This document shows, in pieces, positions 9,119 through 18,135 of a stretch of DNA of 35,789 bases. Under the pieces are notes generated by a model. It was not told the DNA's origin and ran no database searches. It worked only from the letters and a program-made list of their open reading frames with translations. The translations under genes and the position numbers were made by a program. The DNA is from Clostridiales bacterium. GTDB lineage: Bacteria; Bacillota; Clostridia; Peptostreptococcales; Anaerovoracaceae. Each line of letters starts with the position of its first letter. Positions within the stretch are counted from its first letter, which is position 1. Location: positions 1-35,789 of the forward strand of contig SVCV01000005.1 in NCBI GenBank assembly GCA_015058185.1. Reading direction: 5' to 3'.

Positions 9119-10327
9119 TTATTTCTCCCACTTTGCTTTCTGCATTGCCCGGATCTTCATGGACAGGCTGAACAGGTTGATGAAGCCTTCTGCATCCTTC
9201 TGGTTGTAAACTTCGTCTTCGCCGAAGGTTGCGAATTCTTCGCTGTACAGGGAGTAGGGGGACTTGCTGCCTGCGGGAACTGCACTGCCCTTGTAGAGCT
9301 TCATCCGTACAGTACCGGTAACCACTTCCTGGGTTACGTCAACGAAAGCGGACAGAGCTTCTCTCAGAGGAGTGTACCACTGACCGTCATAAACCAGTTC
9401 TGCGAACTTAACAGCAGCCTGTCTCTTGAAGGACTGGGTGTTTCTGTCCAGGGTCAGCTTTTCCAGAGCTCTGTGAGCAGCGTACAGGATGGTGCCGCCG
9501 GGAGTTTCGTATACGCCTCTGGACTTCATGCCTACGAGACGGTTTTCTACGATGTCGATGGTACCTACGCCGTTTTCAGCGCCCAGCTTGTTCAGCTCGG
9601 TCATCAGTTCTACGGGACCCATCTTCTGTCCGTTCAGACCAACGGGAACGCCCTTTTCGAAATCGATCTCAACATAAGCGGGAGTATCGGGAGCCTGTTC
9701 GGGGGGCAGGGACATTACATGAATGTCATCCAGATGTTCGTTCCAGGGATCTTCCAGGTTGCCGCCTTCGTGGCTGATGTGCCAGATGTTCTGGTCGCGG
9801 CTGTAGATCTTCTTTACGGTCTGTGCGATGGGAATGTTGTGCTTTTCTGCGTAAGCGATGCAGTCTTCTCTGGACTTCAGATCCCAAATACGCCAGGGTG
9901 CGATGATCTTGATGGAGGGATCCAGAGCGTGGATGGTGCTTTCGAAACGAACCTGGTCGTTGCCCTTACCGGTGCAGCCGTGGCAGATGTAGGATGCGCC
10001 TTCTTTCTGGGCGATCTCTACCAGAGCCTTGGCCATGGGGGGACGAGCCATGGAGGTTCCCAGGAGATAATCATCTTCATATACAGCACCGGCCTTCAGA
10101 GTGGGCCAGATGAAATCGGTGATGAATTCTTCCTTCAGGTCTACGGTGTAGTACTTGGAGGCACCGGTGGCATAAGCTTTCTTTTCTACGGCGTCATAAT
10201 CGTCGGGCTGACCTGCGTCACAGCATACGCAGATTACTTCACAATCATAGTTTTCCTTCAGCCAGGTAACGATGATGGAGGTATCAAGTCCTCCGGAATA
10301 GGCTAATACGATTTTTTCTTTAGTCAT
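9119..10327 (-). CDS. argG: Argininosuccinate synthase
   Basis: 402 aa; [38 protein letters not shown]; directly upstream of argH. Confidence 0.97.
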   Translation of the reverse strand: MTKEKIVLAYSGGLDTSIIVTWLKENYDCEVICVCCDAGQPDDYDAVEKKAYATGASKYYTVDLKEEFITDFIWPTLKAGAVYEDDYLLGTSMARPPMAKALVEIAQKEGASYICHGCTGKGNDQVRFESTIHALDPSIKIIAPWRIWDLKSREDCIAYAEKHNIPIAQTVKKIYSRDQNIWHISHEGGNLEDPWNEHLDDIHVMSLPPEQAPDTPAYVEIDFEKGVPVGLNGQKMGPVELMTELNKLGAENGVGTIDIVENRLVGMKSRGVYETPGGTILYAAHRALEKLTLDRNTQSFKRQAAVKFAELVYDGQWYTPLREALSAFVDVTQEVVTGTVRMKLYKGSAVPAGSKSPYSLYSEEFATFGEDEVYNQKDAEGFINLFSLSMKIRAMQKAKWEK

Positions 10328-10413
10328 TTGCTTTTCCTCCTGTGAGCGGATTCAAGGCTCCGCTGTGCCATTTTTTCTAAGCCAACTATAATAATATAGC
10401 TTGTAACTTATGT

Positions 10414-10442
10414 AGTATAGCACTGTTTACAGAAGAATGCAA
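10414..10442 (-). promoter_or_regulatory. Putative sigma-A promoter of argGH
   Basis: Minus strand reads TTGCAT-N17-TATACT (tcttctgtaaacagtgc spacer). Confidence 0.55.
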
Positions 10443-10449
10443 GATGTAT

Positions 10450-10484
10450 TTTATATTTATTCATGAATACTTATAAATATACAT
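10450..10484 (-). promoter_or_regulatory. Candidate ArgR (ARG box) operator upstream of the argGH promoter
   Basis: TATTCATGAATA palindrome (10458-10469) in the AT-rich tract tttatattTATTCATGAATActtataaatatac, resembling ArgR half-sites (TGAATA/TATTCA); a few bp upstream of the -35. Confidence 0.4.
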
Positions 10485-10510
10485 CACTGCACCCCAAATT
10501 CACACCGGAT

Positions 10511-10561
10511 CCACCTCCCTCGCAAGCGAGGGAGGTGGCACGGCGCAGTCGTGACGGAGGG
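10511..10561 (+). repeat. Palindromic intergenic repeat, copy 1
   Basis: Hairpin ccacctccctcgc-aa-gcgagggaggtgg, then cacggcgcagtcgtg (second small hairpin), then acggaggg. The 28-nt core (10534-10561) matches copy 2 at 26/28 positions. Confidence 0.8.
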
Positions 10562-10574
10562 ATCCTGAACCAGA

Positions 10575-10621
10575 GCCTCCCCTGTGAAGGGGAGGCGGCA
10601 CGGCGCAGCCGTGACGGAGGG
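10575..10621 (+). repeat. Palindromic intergenic repeat, copy 2
   Basis: Hairpin gcctcccc-tgtgaa-ggggaggc, then cacggcgcagccgtg, then acggaggg. The core (10594-10621) is exactly 60 nt downstream of copy 1's core. Confidence 0.8.
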
Positions 10622-10622
10622 G

Positions 10623-10650
10623 TTGCAAAAAGTGTGTTTTTGCATATAAT
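10623..10650 (+). promoter_or_regulatory. Putative sigma-A promoter of murB operon
   Basis: TTGCAA-N16-TATAAT; the -35 begins 2 nt after the repeat copy 2 core. Confidence 0.5.
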
Positions 10651-10697
10651 ATAATTAGTATACTATGCCCTGTGGGCAGGTTTAAGGAGAGTGCAAA

Positions 10698-11621
10698 ATG
10701 ACCATTGAAAAGCTGGCGGAAGATCTGAAAGCTTTGCTTCCTGAAGGACAGGTCCTTCAGAACGTTTCCATGGCTGAATATACATCTTTCCGGGCCGGCG
10801 GCTCCGCTGCCGTTCTGGTGATCCCCCAAACGGTGGAAGACCTTCGGGAAGCCCTCGCGGTGACCTGGGGAAGCGACCACCCCTGTTTTATTATGGGTAA
10901 CGGAAGCAATGTCCTCGTAAAGGACGGAGGCTATCCCGGGGTGATCATTCACATTGGTTCCGCTTTTGGAGAAATTACCGTAGATGGTGAATATATTCAT
11001 GCAGGAAGCGGTGCTTTGCTTTCCCAAATCGCCAGAAAGGCTCTTGAGGCCGGACTGACCGGCTTCGAATTTGCAGCAGGCATCCCCGGAAGCATCGGCG
11101 GCGCCGTGTATATGAACGCCGGCGCTTACGGCGGAGAGATGGCCCATGTGGTGGAAGCGGTAGAACTCGTTTCCATGGGCGGATCCGAATTTATGATCCT
11201 GGACGCCCCCGGTATGGATTTCGGTTACCGCAGAAGCATTCTTATGGAAGATGCCATTGGGGTCGTGACTTCCGTTACCATCAAACTGGAACCCGGTGAC
11301 CCGAAAGAGATCGAGGCAAGGATGAAGGATCTTACAGCCCGAAGAGTGTCCAAACAGCCGCTTCAGTATCCCAGCGCCGGAAGTTTCTTCAAGCGGCCTG
11401 AGGGACATTTTGCCGGTCAGCTTATCGAGGAAGCCGGCTTAAAGGGATTGTCCGTAAACGGTGCCCGGATCTCTCCTCTTCACGCAGGTTTTCTGATCAA
11501 TGAAGGCGGTGCCACCGCAAAAGATATTCTGGATCTGGCAGAGGTCGTAAAGGCTTCTGTATACGAAAAGAGCGGGATCCTTTTGGAGCCTGAGGTCCGG
11601 ATCATAGGAGCAGACGCATGA
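10698..11621 (+). CDS. murB: UDP-N-acetylmuramate dehydrogenase
   Basis: YTSFRAGGSAAVLV, IMGNGSNVLVKDGGYPGVII, GIPGSIGGAVYMNAGAYGGEM, PSAGSFFKRP. Confidence 0.96.
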   Translation: MTIEKLAEDLKALLPEGQVLQNVSMAEYTSFRAGGSAAVLVIPQTVEDLREALAVTWGSDHPCFIMGNGSNVLVKDGGYPGVIIHIGSAFGEITVDGEYIHAGSGALLSQIARKALEAGLTGFEFAAGIPGSIGGAVYMNAGAYGGEMAHVVEAVELVSMGGSEFMILDAPGMDFGYRRSILMEDAIGVVTSVTIKLEPGDPKEIEARMKDLTARRVSKQPLQYPSAGSFFKRPEGHFAGQLIEEAGLKGLSVNGARISPLHAGFLINEGGATAKDILDLAEVVKASVYEKSGILLEPEVRIIGADA

Positions 11622-12349
11622 ACTATCGAATGATTTACGATATCCATTCCCATACAAACTATTCCCATGCCACCGGCACCATTGAAGAAAATGTGCAGGC
11701 TGCCGCGGCAAAGGGTTTGACCCTGATCGGGATCAGCGAACACGGCCCCGGCCATTTGAGCTACGGTGCAAAGCGGGAGAGTTTTGCATTGATGCGCAAA
11801 GAAGTGGACAGGCTTCGTCCTCTGTACCCGCAGATCGAGATCCAGTTAGGGGTAGAAGCCAACATCATCAATGCTGCCGGCGACCTGGATGTAGGGCCGG
11901 AGGAAAATGACCTTTTTGACTATGTATTGGCAGGCTACCACTACGGAGCTTTCGGCTCCATGCCCCTTGCGGCGGTACGGGGCTGGCTGTTCAGCCTTTT
12001 TCGCTCCCACGGAAAGAAGGGGATCGCCGCCAACACCAAAATGATCATCAACGCCATCGAGCGTTATCCCTTAAAAGTTCTGACCCATCCCGGAGCCAAG
12101 ATCAAGATCAACATCCGGGATGTGGCAAAGGCCTGCGCAGCGAGGGGGACCCTTATGGAGATCAGCAACCGCTACGATGCTTTATCCGTAGAGGACATCC
12201 GGATCTGCGCAGAGGAAAATGTTTCGTTTATCATCAACAGTGACGGCCATAAGCCGGAAGAGATCGGATGTTTCGAAAAAGCTTTGGAACGGGCCCGGCT
12301 TGCGGGACTGGATCTTTCCCGGATCGTCAACCTGACTCCCGAAAAGTAG
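11618..12349 (+). CDS. PHP domain phosphoesterase (histidinol-phosphatase-like)
   Basis: YDIHSHTNYSHATGTIEENVQAAAAKGLTLIGISEHGPGH, LTHPGAK, FIINSDGHKPEEIG; start overlaps the murB stop by 4 nt. Confidence 0.88.
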   Translation: MNYRMIYDIHSHTNYSHATGTIEENVQAAAAKGLTLIGISEHGPGHLSYGAKRESFALMRKEVDRLRPLYPQIEIQLGVEANIINAAGDLDVGPEENDLFDYVLAGYHYGAFGSMPLAAVRGWLFSLFRSHGKKGIAANTKMIINAIERYPLKVLTHPGAKIKINIRDVAKACAARGTLMEISNRYDALSVEDIRICAEENVSFIINSDGHKPEEIGCFEKALERARLAGLDLSRIVNLTPEK

Positions 12350-12378
12350 GTATCCCTAAGAACACAGGAGGTGTCTCC

Positions 12379-13227
12379 ATGGAAGTGATCATCGTCACCG
12401 GATTGTCCGGCGCAGGAAAGAGCCAGGCTGCCCATTGCCTCGAGGATCTGGGCTATTATTGCATCGACAATATGCCCCCGGCTCTCATTAAAAACTTCAT
12501 AGAACTGAGCCTTCAGGATCGGATGCAGATCGAAAAGGCCGCTTTCGTGGTGGATGCCAGAGGCGGTGACTTCTTCGACGATCTGCAGGATACTCTGCAG
12601 GATCTTCGGAATGCCGGTCTGCCTTTTAAGATCTTGTTCCTGGAAGCTTCCGACACCGTGCTGATCCGCAGATACCAGGCCACCCGGCGTCAGCATCCTT
12701 TGGCCGGAAACGGTTCCGTATCCGACGGCATCCTTCGGGAGCGCTATACTTTGGAGGAACTGCGGAATGCCGCAGATTATATCCTGGACACTTCCAACAT
12801 GAAGGCTGCCCAGCTGAACGAAGCCATCTGCAAGCTTTTGGTGGAAGAAAACGGCCAGGAACGCTTTACCATTACGCTGAAATCCTTCGGCTTTAAGGCC
12901 GGGATCCCTTTGGATGCGGATATGGTTTTTGACGTGCGCTTTATTCCCAACCCCTTCTATTTAGCCAGTATGCGGGATCTTACGGGACGGAGCCAAAAGG
13001 TAAAAAATTACGTAATGCGTTTTGCAGAAACGCAGGATTTCATTCGGCGGGTCCATCGCCTGATCCTGGATCTGATCCCCTGCTATATGCGGGAAGGGAA
13101 GTCCCATTTGGTGGTAGCCATCGGCTGCACCGGCGGGCAGCATCGTTCCGTAGCAGTTACGGAAGAATTCAAGCGACTCTTCTCTGAAGATGGCCGCAGA
13201 GTCATTATGATCCATCGGGACCTGTAA
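12379..13227 (+). CDS. rapZ: RNase adapter / P-loop nucleotide-binding protein RapZ (YvcJ)
   Basis: [59 protein letters not shown]. Start moved from the track's 12268 to ATG 12379 with a GGAGG Shine-Dalgarno. Confidence 0.95.
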   Translation: MEVIIVTGLSGAGKSQAAHCLEDLGYYCIDNMPPALIKNFIELSLQDRMQIEKAAFVVDARGGDFFDDLQDTLQDLRNAGLPFKILFLEASDTVLIRRYQATRRQHPLAGNGSVSDGILRERYTLEELRNAADYILDTSNMKAAQLNEAICKLLVEENGQERFTITLKSFGFKAGIPLDADMVFDVRFIPNPFYLASMRDLTGRSQKVKNYVMRFAETQDFIRRVHRLILDLIPCYMREGKSHLVVAIGCTGGQHRSVAVTEEFKRLFSEDGRRVIMIHRDL

Positions 13228-13256
13228 GAACTGACGGAGAAGGAAAGGGTTAAAAA

Positions 13257-14252
13257 TTGACACAGACATATTACAGAACGAAGGGGCAGGGCCCCCGGAT
13301 CGTGGTCATCGGCGGCGGTACGGGACTTTCTGTCATCCTTCGGGGCATGAAAAAAATAACAGATAACCTGACGGCAGTGGTCACGGTTTCCGACGACGGC
13401 GGCGGTTCCGGCGTTTTGCGGGAGGATCTGGGGATCCTTCCTCCGGGGGACATCCGAAGCTGTATTTTGGCTATGGCGGACGAAGAGGGACCCATGCAGG
13501 ACATTCTTCAGTATCGCTTTTCCGAAGGCATGTTAGCCGGCCAAAATTTCGGCAACCTGTTTATCGCCGCTATGACCGGCGTGTGCGGAAGCTTTGAAGA
13601 AGCCGTTAAGAAAACCGGCACCATTCTGCGTATCCGTGGTTCCGTTCTTCCTGTTACCGGGGCGGATATCCGTCTTTGCGCAGAACTGGAGGATGGCAGC
13701 ATCATCCGGGGGGAATCCAGCATTCCCAAGGCCGTTCAGACCTCCAGAAAACCCATTAAGCGGGTATATTTGGACCCTGCAGAGCCGGAGGCCACAGAAG
13801 GAGTCATCGAGGCCATTTGCGAGGCGGAAGCCATCGTCATCGGTCCCGGAAGCCTCTACAGCAGCATTGTCCCCAATCTTTTGGTAAAGGGCATTGCTGA
13901 GGCGGTAGCTTCTGCCGCAGGGAAGAAAATTCTCATCTGCAATGTTATGACACAACCCGGAGAAACGGATGGATACGATGTGGTCCGTCACGCTTTAACG
14001 GTCAACGAATACCTGGGCACCAATGCCCTTGACTATGTGATCGCCAACAACTCGTCTATGGACCCGGAGCAGCTTGCCTCTTATGCAAAGGACGGAGCGT
14101 ATCCGGTTTTGCCCGGTCCGGAGGATCGGCAAATCCTGCAGGATCATGGCATCACCCTGGTTTCCGGCGGCTTTGCGGAGTTCCGGAAAGGCTATATCAG
14201 ACATGACGCGGATCGCGTAGCTTCTGTGGTAGGCGGTTTTGCCTGCCTGTAG
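13257..14252 (+). CDS. yvcK: Gluconeogenesis factor YvcK / CofD-like family protein (TTG start)
   Basis: [88 protein letters not shown]. Confidence 0.94.
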   Translation: MTQTYYRTKGQGPRIVVIGGGTGLSVILRGMKKITDNLTAVVTVSDDGGGSGVLREDLGILPPGDIRSCILAMADEEGPMQDILQYRFSEGMLAGQNFGNLFIAAMTGVCGSFEEAVKKTGTILRIRGSVLPVTGADIRLCAELEDGSIIRGESSIPKAVQTSRKPIKRVYLDPAEPEATEGVIEAICEAEAIVIGPGSLYSSIVPNLLVKGIAEAVASAAGKKILICNVMTQPGETDGYDVVRHALTVNEYLGTNALDYVIANNSSMDPEQLASYAKDGAYPVLPGPEDRQILQDHGITLVSGGFAEFRKGYIRHDADRVASVVGGFACL

Positions 14253-14289
14253 TTTCCGGAGGCCTTCGGGCCGGAAAGGAGAGTTTCTC

Positions 14290-15105
14290 ATGGAAAAGCT
14301 GATTATTACTGCTGCTATTTGCGGTGCTGAAGTTACAAAAGAAAATAATCCGGCAGTTCCCTACACCATTGAAGAACTGGTTCGGGAAGCCAAATCTGCC
14401 TATGATGCAGGCGCTTCGGTCATCCATCTTCATGTACGCTGGGACGATGGAACGCCCACTCAGGACAGCGGTCGGTTCCAGGAAGCGGTGGATGCCATCC
14501 GCAAGGTTTGTCCCGATGCCATTATTCAGCCCTCCACCGGCGGAGCTGTAGGCATGACCGATGAGGAGCGTTTAGCCTCCACGGATATTATCCCCACTCC
14601 CGAGTTTGCCACATTGGATTGCGGCACCTGTAATTTCGGCGGAGATGAAGTGTTTGTCAACACCGAAAATACCATTCTCCATTTTGCGGAAGTTATGCAG
14701 AAGCGGGGGATCAAACCGGAGCTGGAGGTCTTTGATAAAGGCATGATCGATGCAGCCCTGAAGGTGGACAAGAAAGGTCTTTTGGATCATCCCCTCCACT
14801 TTGATTTCGTTTTGGGCGTGCAGATGAGCGCCACCCTGCGGGATCTTGTGTTCATGGCCGGCAGTCTGCCTCCCGGATCCACATGGACGGCTACGGGCAT
14901 CGGTCGGAATGCTTTCGATATTGCCGCCGGCGCCATCATTTTAGGCGGTCACGTCCGGGTCGGATTTGAAGACAGCATTTACCTGGAAAAGGGTGTTCTC
15001 GCAAAGAGCAACGGCGAGCTTGTGGAAAAGGTGGTTCAGCTGGCAAAGCTTCTCGGCCGCCCTGTTGCAACGCCCGCAGAAGCCCGTCAGATCTTGTCAT
15101 TATAA
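14290..15105 (+). CDS. kce: 3-keto-5-aminohexanoate cleavage enzyme / BKACE family protein
   Basis: LIITAAICGAEVTKENNPAVPYTIEELVREAKSAYDAGASVIHLHVRWDDGTPTQ; IIQPSTGGAVG; ATLDCGTCNFGGDEVFVN; GHVRVGFEDSIYLEKGVLAKSNGELVEKV. Start moved to ATG 14290. Confidence 0.88.
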   Translation: MEKLIITAAICGAEVTKENNPAVPYTIEELVREAKSAYDAGASVIHLHVRWDDGTPTQDSGRFQEAVDAIRKVCPDAIIQPSTGGAVGMTDEERLASTDIIPTPEFATLDCGTCNFGGDEVFVNTENTILHFAEVMQKRGIKPELEVFDKGMIDAALKVDKKGLLDHPLHFDFVLGVQMSATLRDLVFMAGSLPPGSTWTATGIGRNAFDIAAGAIILGGHVRVGFEDSIYLEKGVLAKSNGELVEKVVQLAKLLGRPVATPAEARQILSL

Positions 15106-15124
15106 AAAGGAGTTCCTACGATCC

Positions 15125-16084
15125 ATGTCCTTTTCTTCCGATACCAAAAATGAATTAGCCCGTCTGGACGCAGAAAAAAAATGCTGTGTCCTGGCAGAGA
15201 TCGCCGGTTTTATCCGGATGTGCGGCTCCATCGGCCTCCTTGGGGGAGGGAAGGTGGAGCTGAAGATCTCTACGGAAAACCCCGCCATTGCCCGGCTGTT
15301 TCACAAACGGCTCAAGGGCTATTTCGGCGTTGGCCCGGAATTGACCATCGCAAAGAACCAAAGTGCTATCCAGAAGAAGGGGCATGTATATGAGCTGGTC
15401 ATCGGCTGGGAGGATAATGCGGAGCAGATCCTTCGCGAAGTAGGGATCCTGCGGGTAAGAGAAGGACGAAATTATATTTCCGAAGATATTTTGCCGGAAC
15501 TGATCCGGAAAAAATGCTGCAAGAAGGCCTACCTTCGGGGGGCATTTCTGGGTGGCGGTACCATAAGCCATCCCAACAAGGGATATCATATGGAATTTGT
15601 CTGCAGCAGCGAAGCCTTGGCTGCGGATATGAAGAAACTGATCAACAGCTTTGGTCTGAAGGCCAAAACCGTGGTTCGGAAAAGAGACCACGTGGTATAT
15701 CTGAAGGAATCGGAGCAGATCGTGGATCTGCTGAATGCTCTGGGAGCGCACCGGCAGCTTTTGGAGTTTGAAAATGTCCGCATTACCAAAGAGATGCGGA
15801 ATAAGGCAAACCGTCTGGTAAACTGCGAAACGGCCAATACGGATAAGGCCATCGACAATGCGGTTCGCCAGATCGAGGACATTCGTATCATCGAAAAGGG
15901 GCCGGGGCTGGAAAGCCTGCCTGCAAAGCTGCAGGAAGTTGCCCGGATCCGATTGGAGAACCCGGAGGCAAATCTTCGGGAATTAGGGGAAATGCTGGAT
16001 CCGCCCCTGCAGAAATCCGGGATCTATCATCGACTTGCAAAGATCTCCGCCCTTGCGGAGCAGCTGAGAAAGGAAAATAAATGA
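15125..16084 (+). CDS. whiA: DNA-binding protein WhiA
   Basis: MSFSSDTKNELARL; YLRGAFLGGGTISHPNKGYHMEFV; KEMRNKANRLVNCETANTDKAIDNAVRQIEDI; C-terminal HTH LRELGEMLDPPLQKSGIYHRLAKI. Confidence 0.96.
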   Translation: MSFSSDTKNELARLDAEKKCCVLAEIAGFIRMCGSIGLLGGGKVELKISTENPAIARLFHKRLKGYFGVGPELTIAKNQSAIQKKGHVYELVIGWEDNAEQILREVGILRVREGRNYISEDILPELIRKKCCKKAYLRGAFLGGGTISHPNKGYHMEFVCSSEALAADMKKLINSFGLKAKTVVRKRDHVVYLKESEQIVDLLNALGAHRQLLEFENVRITKEMRNKANRLVNCETANTDKAIDNAVRQIEDIRIIEKGPGLESLPAKLQEVARIRLENPEANLRELGEMLDPPLQKSGIYHRLAKISALAEQLRKENK

Positions 16085-17526
16085 GCGTTTTAGAAAAAGG
16101 CCTGCAATACAGAGTGGATATTTTCGATGTGAGCACGGATGGCCGTGGGATCGGACGGATCGACGGTGCAGCGGTTTTCGTGGAAGGTGCACTTCCCGGA
16201 GACACCGTGGTTGCGGAATTGGTACATATCAAAAAGAATTATCTCACGGCAAAAACCGTTGAGATCCTGACCCCCTCTCCCGACCGCAGAGAATCCTTCT
16301 GTCCTTTGGCAGGGGAATGCGGAGGCTGTTCCTTACAGGAAATGGATTATGAGGGACAGCTTCGCCTGAAGGAAAAATGGGTGGTGGACAAGCTTACCCG
16401 CATCGGCGGCATTTCTTCTCCCAAGGTGCATCCCATTATCGGCATGGAAGAACCTTTCCGGTACCGGAATAAGGCGCAGTATGCACTGGGCCGGGTCCAG
16501 GGTGCGGAAAAGAAATCCCAGGGATGCAATGTGGGTTTCTATAGGGCCGGAAGCAAGAGAGTGGTAAACTGCCGGACCTGTCCCATTCAAACGGAAGCGG
16601 CGGAACGTTTGGCCGCTGTTTTGCGCAGCTATGTAAAGAACAATAAGGTGCCCGTATATGATCCTGTTTCCGGTACCGGACTTCTGCGGGGTCTTGTGGT
16701 CCGCAGCGCCTTCGGCACCGGTTCGGTCATGGCGATCCTGGTGGCCACTGCAAAAAGACTGCCCAATCAGGACGAACTGATCATGGCCATGGACGATGCT
16801 TTGGACGGTGATTGGTACTTGGAAAGCGTGGTCCTGAATGTGAATAAGAGCAAGACCGGCGAAGTTTTGGGCCGGGACTGCATTACCTTAGCCGGCCATC
16901 CTGTGATCCGGGATGAAGCCTGCGGTCTCAAGTTTGAAATTTCTCCTCTGTCCTTCTACCAGGTCAATCCGGAGCAGATGGAAGTGCTGTACGGCAAGGT
17001 GGGCGAATACGCCGCTTTGACCGGAACGGAAACGGTTTTGGACCTTTACTGCGGCGCCGGCTCCATCGGTCTTTCCCTGGCAAAGGATGCGAAGAAAGTG
17101 GTGGGCATCGAAGTGGTAAAGTCCGCAGTTGTAGATGCCAACCGGAATGCGGTGATCAACGGGATCATCAATGCCGAATTTATTTTGGGCAAGGCGGAAG
17201 AAGTGGTGCCCGCTGTCTTTGCGGAAGAAAAGCCGGAAGCGGAGGATGCTGCTGAGGTTCCCGAACATCTGGCCGATGCCATCCGCAGTGCGGACGTGGT
17301 GATTTTGGATCCTCCCAGACAGGGCTGCCAGCCGGAACTTTTGGAAGCGGTCCTTACCATCGGTCCGGAAAAGATCGTTTATGTATCCTGTGATCCTGCA
17401 ACTTTGGCGAGAGATATTAAGTTCTTAGTGGCAAACGGCTACGAATTCAAAGAAGCTCAGCCCGTAGATATGTTCCCCCACAGCAGCCATGTGGAATGTG
17501 TGACATGGCTGGCGCGGGTAAAATAA
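16081..17526 (+). CDS. 23S rRNA (uracil-C5)-methyltransferase, RumA/RlmCD family
   Basis: TRAM domain followed by CPLAGECGGCSLQEMDYEGQLRLKEKWV, LDLYCGAGSIGLSLAKDAKKVVGIEVV, VILDPPRQGCQPELL, VYVSCDPATLARDIKFL. Confidence 0.95.
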   Translation: MSVLEKGLQYRVDIFDVSTDGRGIGRIDGAAVFVEGALPGDTVVAELVHIKKNYLTAKTVEILTPSPDRRESFCPLAGECGGCSLQEMDYEGQLRLKEKWVVDKLTRIGGISSPKVHPIIGMEEPFRYRNKAQYALGRVQGAEKKSQGCNVGFYRAGSKRVVNCRTCPIQTEAAERLAAVLRSYVKNNKVPVYDPVSGTGLLRGLVVRSAFGTGSVMAILVATAKRLPNQDELIMAMDDALDGDWYLESVVLNVNKSKTGEVLGRDCITLAGHPVIRDEACGLKFEISPLSFYQVNPEQMEVLYGKVGEYAALTGTETVLDLYCGAGSIGLSLAKDAKKVVGIEVVKSAVVDANRNAVINGIINAEFILGKAEEVVPAVFAEEKPEAEDAAEVPEHLADAIRSADVVILDPPRQGCQPELLEAVLTIGPEKIVYVSCDPATLARDIKFLVANGYEFKEAQPVDMFPHSSHVECVTWLARVK

Positions 17527-17546
17527 TCCTGGAGGTCAAAGTCTTT

Positions 17547-17957
17547 ATGAATATTGTTGTTATTGATGGCCACGGCGGTCTTTTGGGCGCTCAGCTGGTA
17601 AAGGAAATCACTGCAAAGTATCCTTTGGCAGAACTTACCGCCATTGGTACCAATGCCACGGCCACTGCTGCTATGCTGAAGGCTGGTGCAAAGAATGCTG
17701 CAACCGGTGAAAATCCTGTGGTTGTTGCCTGTCGTAAGGCCGATGTGGTCATCGGTCCTATCGGCATTGTGATCGCAGACTCGTCTTTCGGCGAAATTAC
17801 CCCGAAAATGGCGGTTGCGGTAGGTCAGGCGGATGCAGTCCGGATCCTGATCCCCATGAACAAGTGCGACAATCTGGTAGCCGGTGTTCCCAATCTGAAT
17901 ACCAGTGCTCTTATCGCAGATGTTCTTGCTAAGCTGGACAGCCTTTGCTGCAATTGA
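17547..17957 (+). CDS. DUF3842 family protein
   Basis: MNIVVIDGHGGLLGAQLVKEI...ELTAIGTNATATAAMLKAGAKNAATGENPVVVACRKADVVIGPIGIVIADSSFGEITPKMA, as I recall for DUF3842. Confidence 0.75.
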   Translation: MNIVVIDGHGGLLGAQLVKEITAKYPLAELTAIGTNATATAAMLKAGAKNAATGENPVVVACRKADVVIGPIGIVIADSSFGEITPKMAVAVGQADAVRILIPMNKCDNLVAGVPNLNTSALIADVLAKLDSLCCN

Positions 17958-17982
17958 CATTCTTTGAGAAGTAGGGTACAAT
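17954..17982 (+). promoter_or_regulatory. Putative sigma-A promoter of the ECF-kinase operon
   Basis: TTGACA-N17-TACAAT; the -35 overlaps the TGA stop of the DUF3842 gene (17955-17957). Confidence 0.7.
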
Positions 17983-17985
17983 ATA

Positions 17986-18117
17986 CCTGTTATTCTGAAG
18001 AATAACGGGGAAACAGAAGTTTCCGTATGTATTGACCTGACTCTGAAAAAGAAAATACAAAATGAACGATATCAGGAAGGTATCATTATCCCAGAAGGGG
18101 TAGTGGTGCCTTTTTTT
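17986..18117 (+). ncRNA. Structured 5' leader (candidate cis-regulatory RNA) of the ECF transporter gene
   Basis: Hairpin cctgttattc-(tgaa)-gaataacggg; hairpin ggaaac-(agaa)-gtttcc; potential H-type pseudoknot (tgtatt/aataca with cctga/tcagg); ends in an intrinsic terminator. Confidence 0.5.
18079..18117 (+). terminator. Intrinsic terminator inside the leader, 18 nt before the ECF start codon
   Basis: 14-bp stem (including G-U pairs) ggtatcattatccc-(agaa)-ggggtagtggtgcc followed by TTTTTTT. Confidence 0.8.
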
Positions 18118-18135
18118 ATACACGAAAGGACTCTT

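Noticed and set aside
8756-10306. 516-aa plus-strand ORF opposite argG and argH
   Set aside because: Antisense to two unambiguous arginine biosynthesis genes; shadow ORF.
10511-10621. Possible CRISPR array (two similar units)
   Set aside because: Only two units, palindromic over most of their length, no regular unique spacers and no cas genes.
10463-10654. 63-aa ORF across the repeat pair (PPPSQAREVARRSRDGG...)
   Set aside because: It is a translation of the palindromic intergenic repeat, not a protein.
11618-16084. Novel defence island or biosynthetic cluster around murB-kce
   Set aside because: Apart from kce, the genes are conserved housekeeping genes in an expected order.
17983-18083. 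Antiterminator pairing atacct (17983-17988) with aggtat (18078-18083) in the ECF leader
   Set aside because: With the -10 at 17977-17982 the start site is expected near 17989, so the atacct strand would probably not be transcribed.
18062-18103. Leader mini-ORF MNDIRKVSLSQKG overlapping the terminator
   Set aside because: No convincing Shine-Dalgarno and no run of one regulatory amino acid; chance ORF is as likely.
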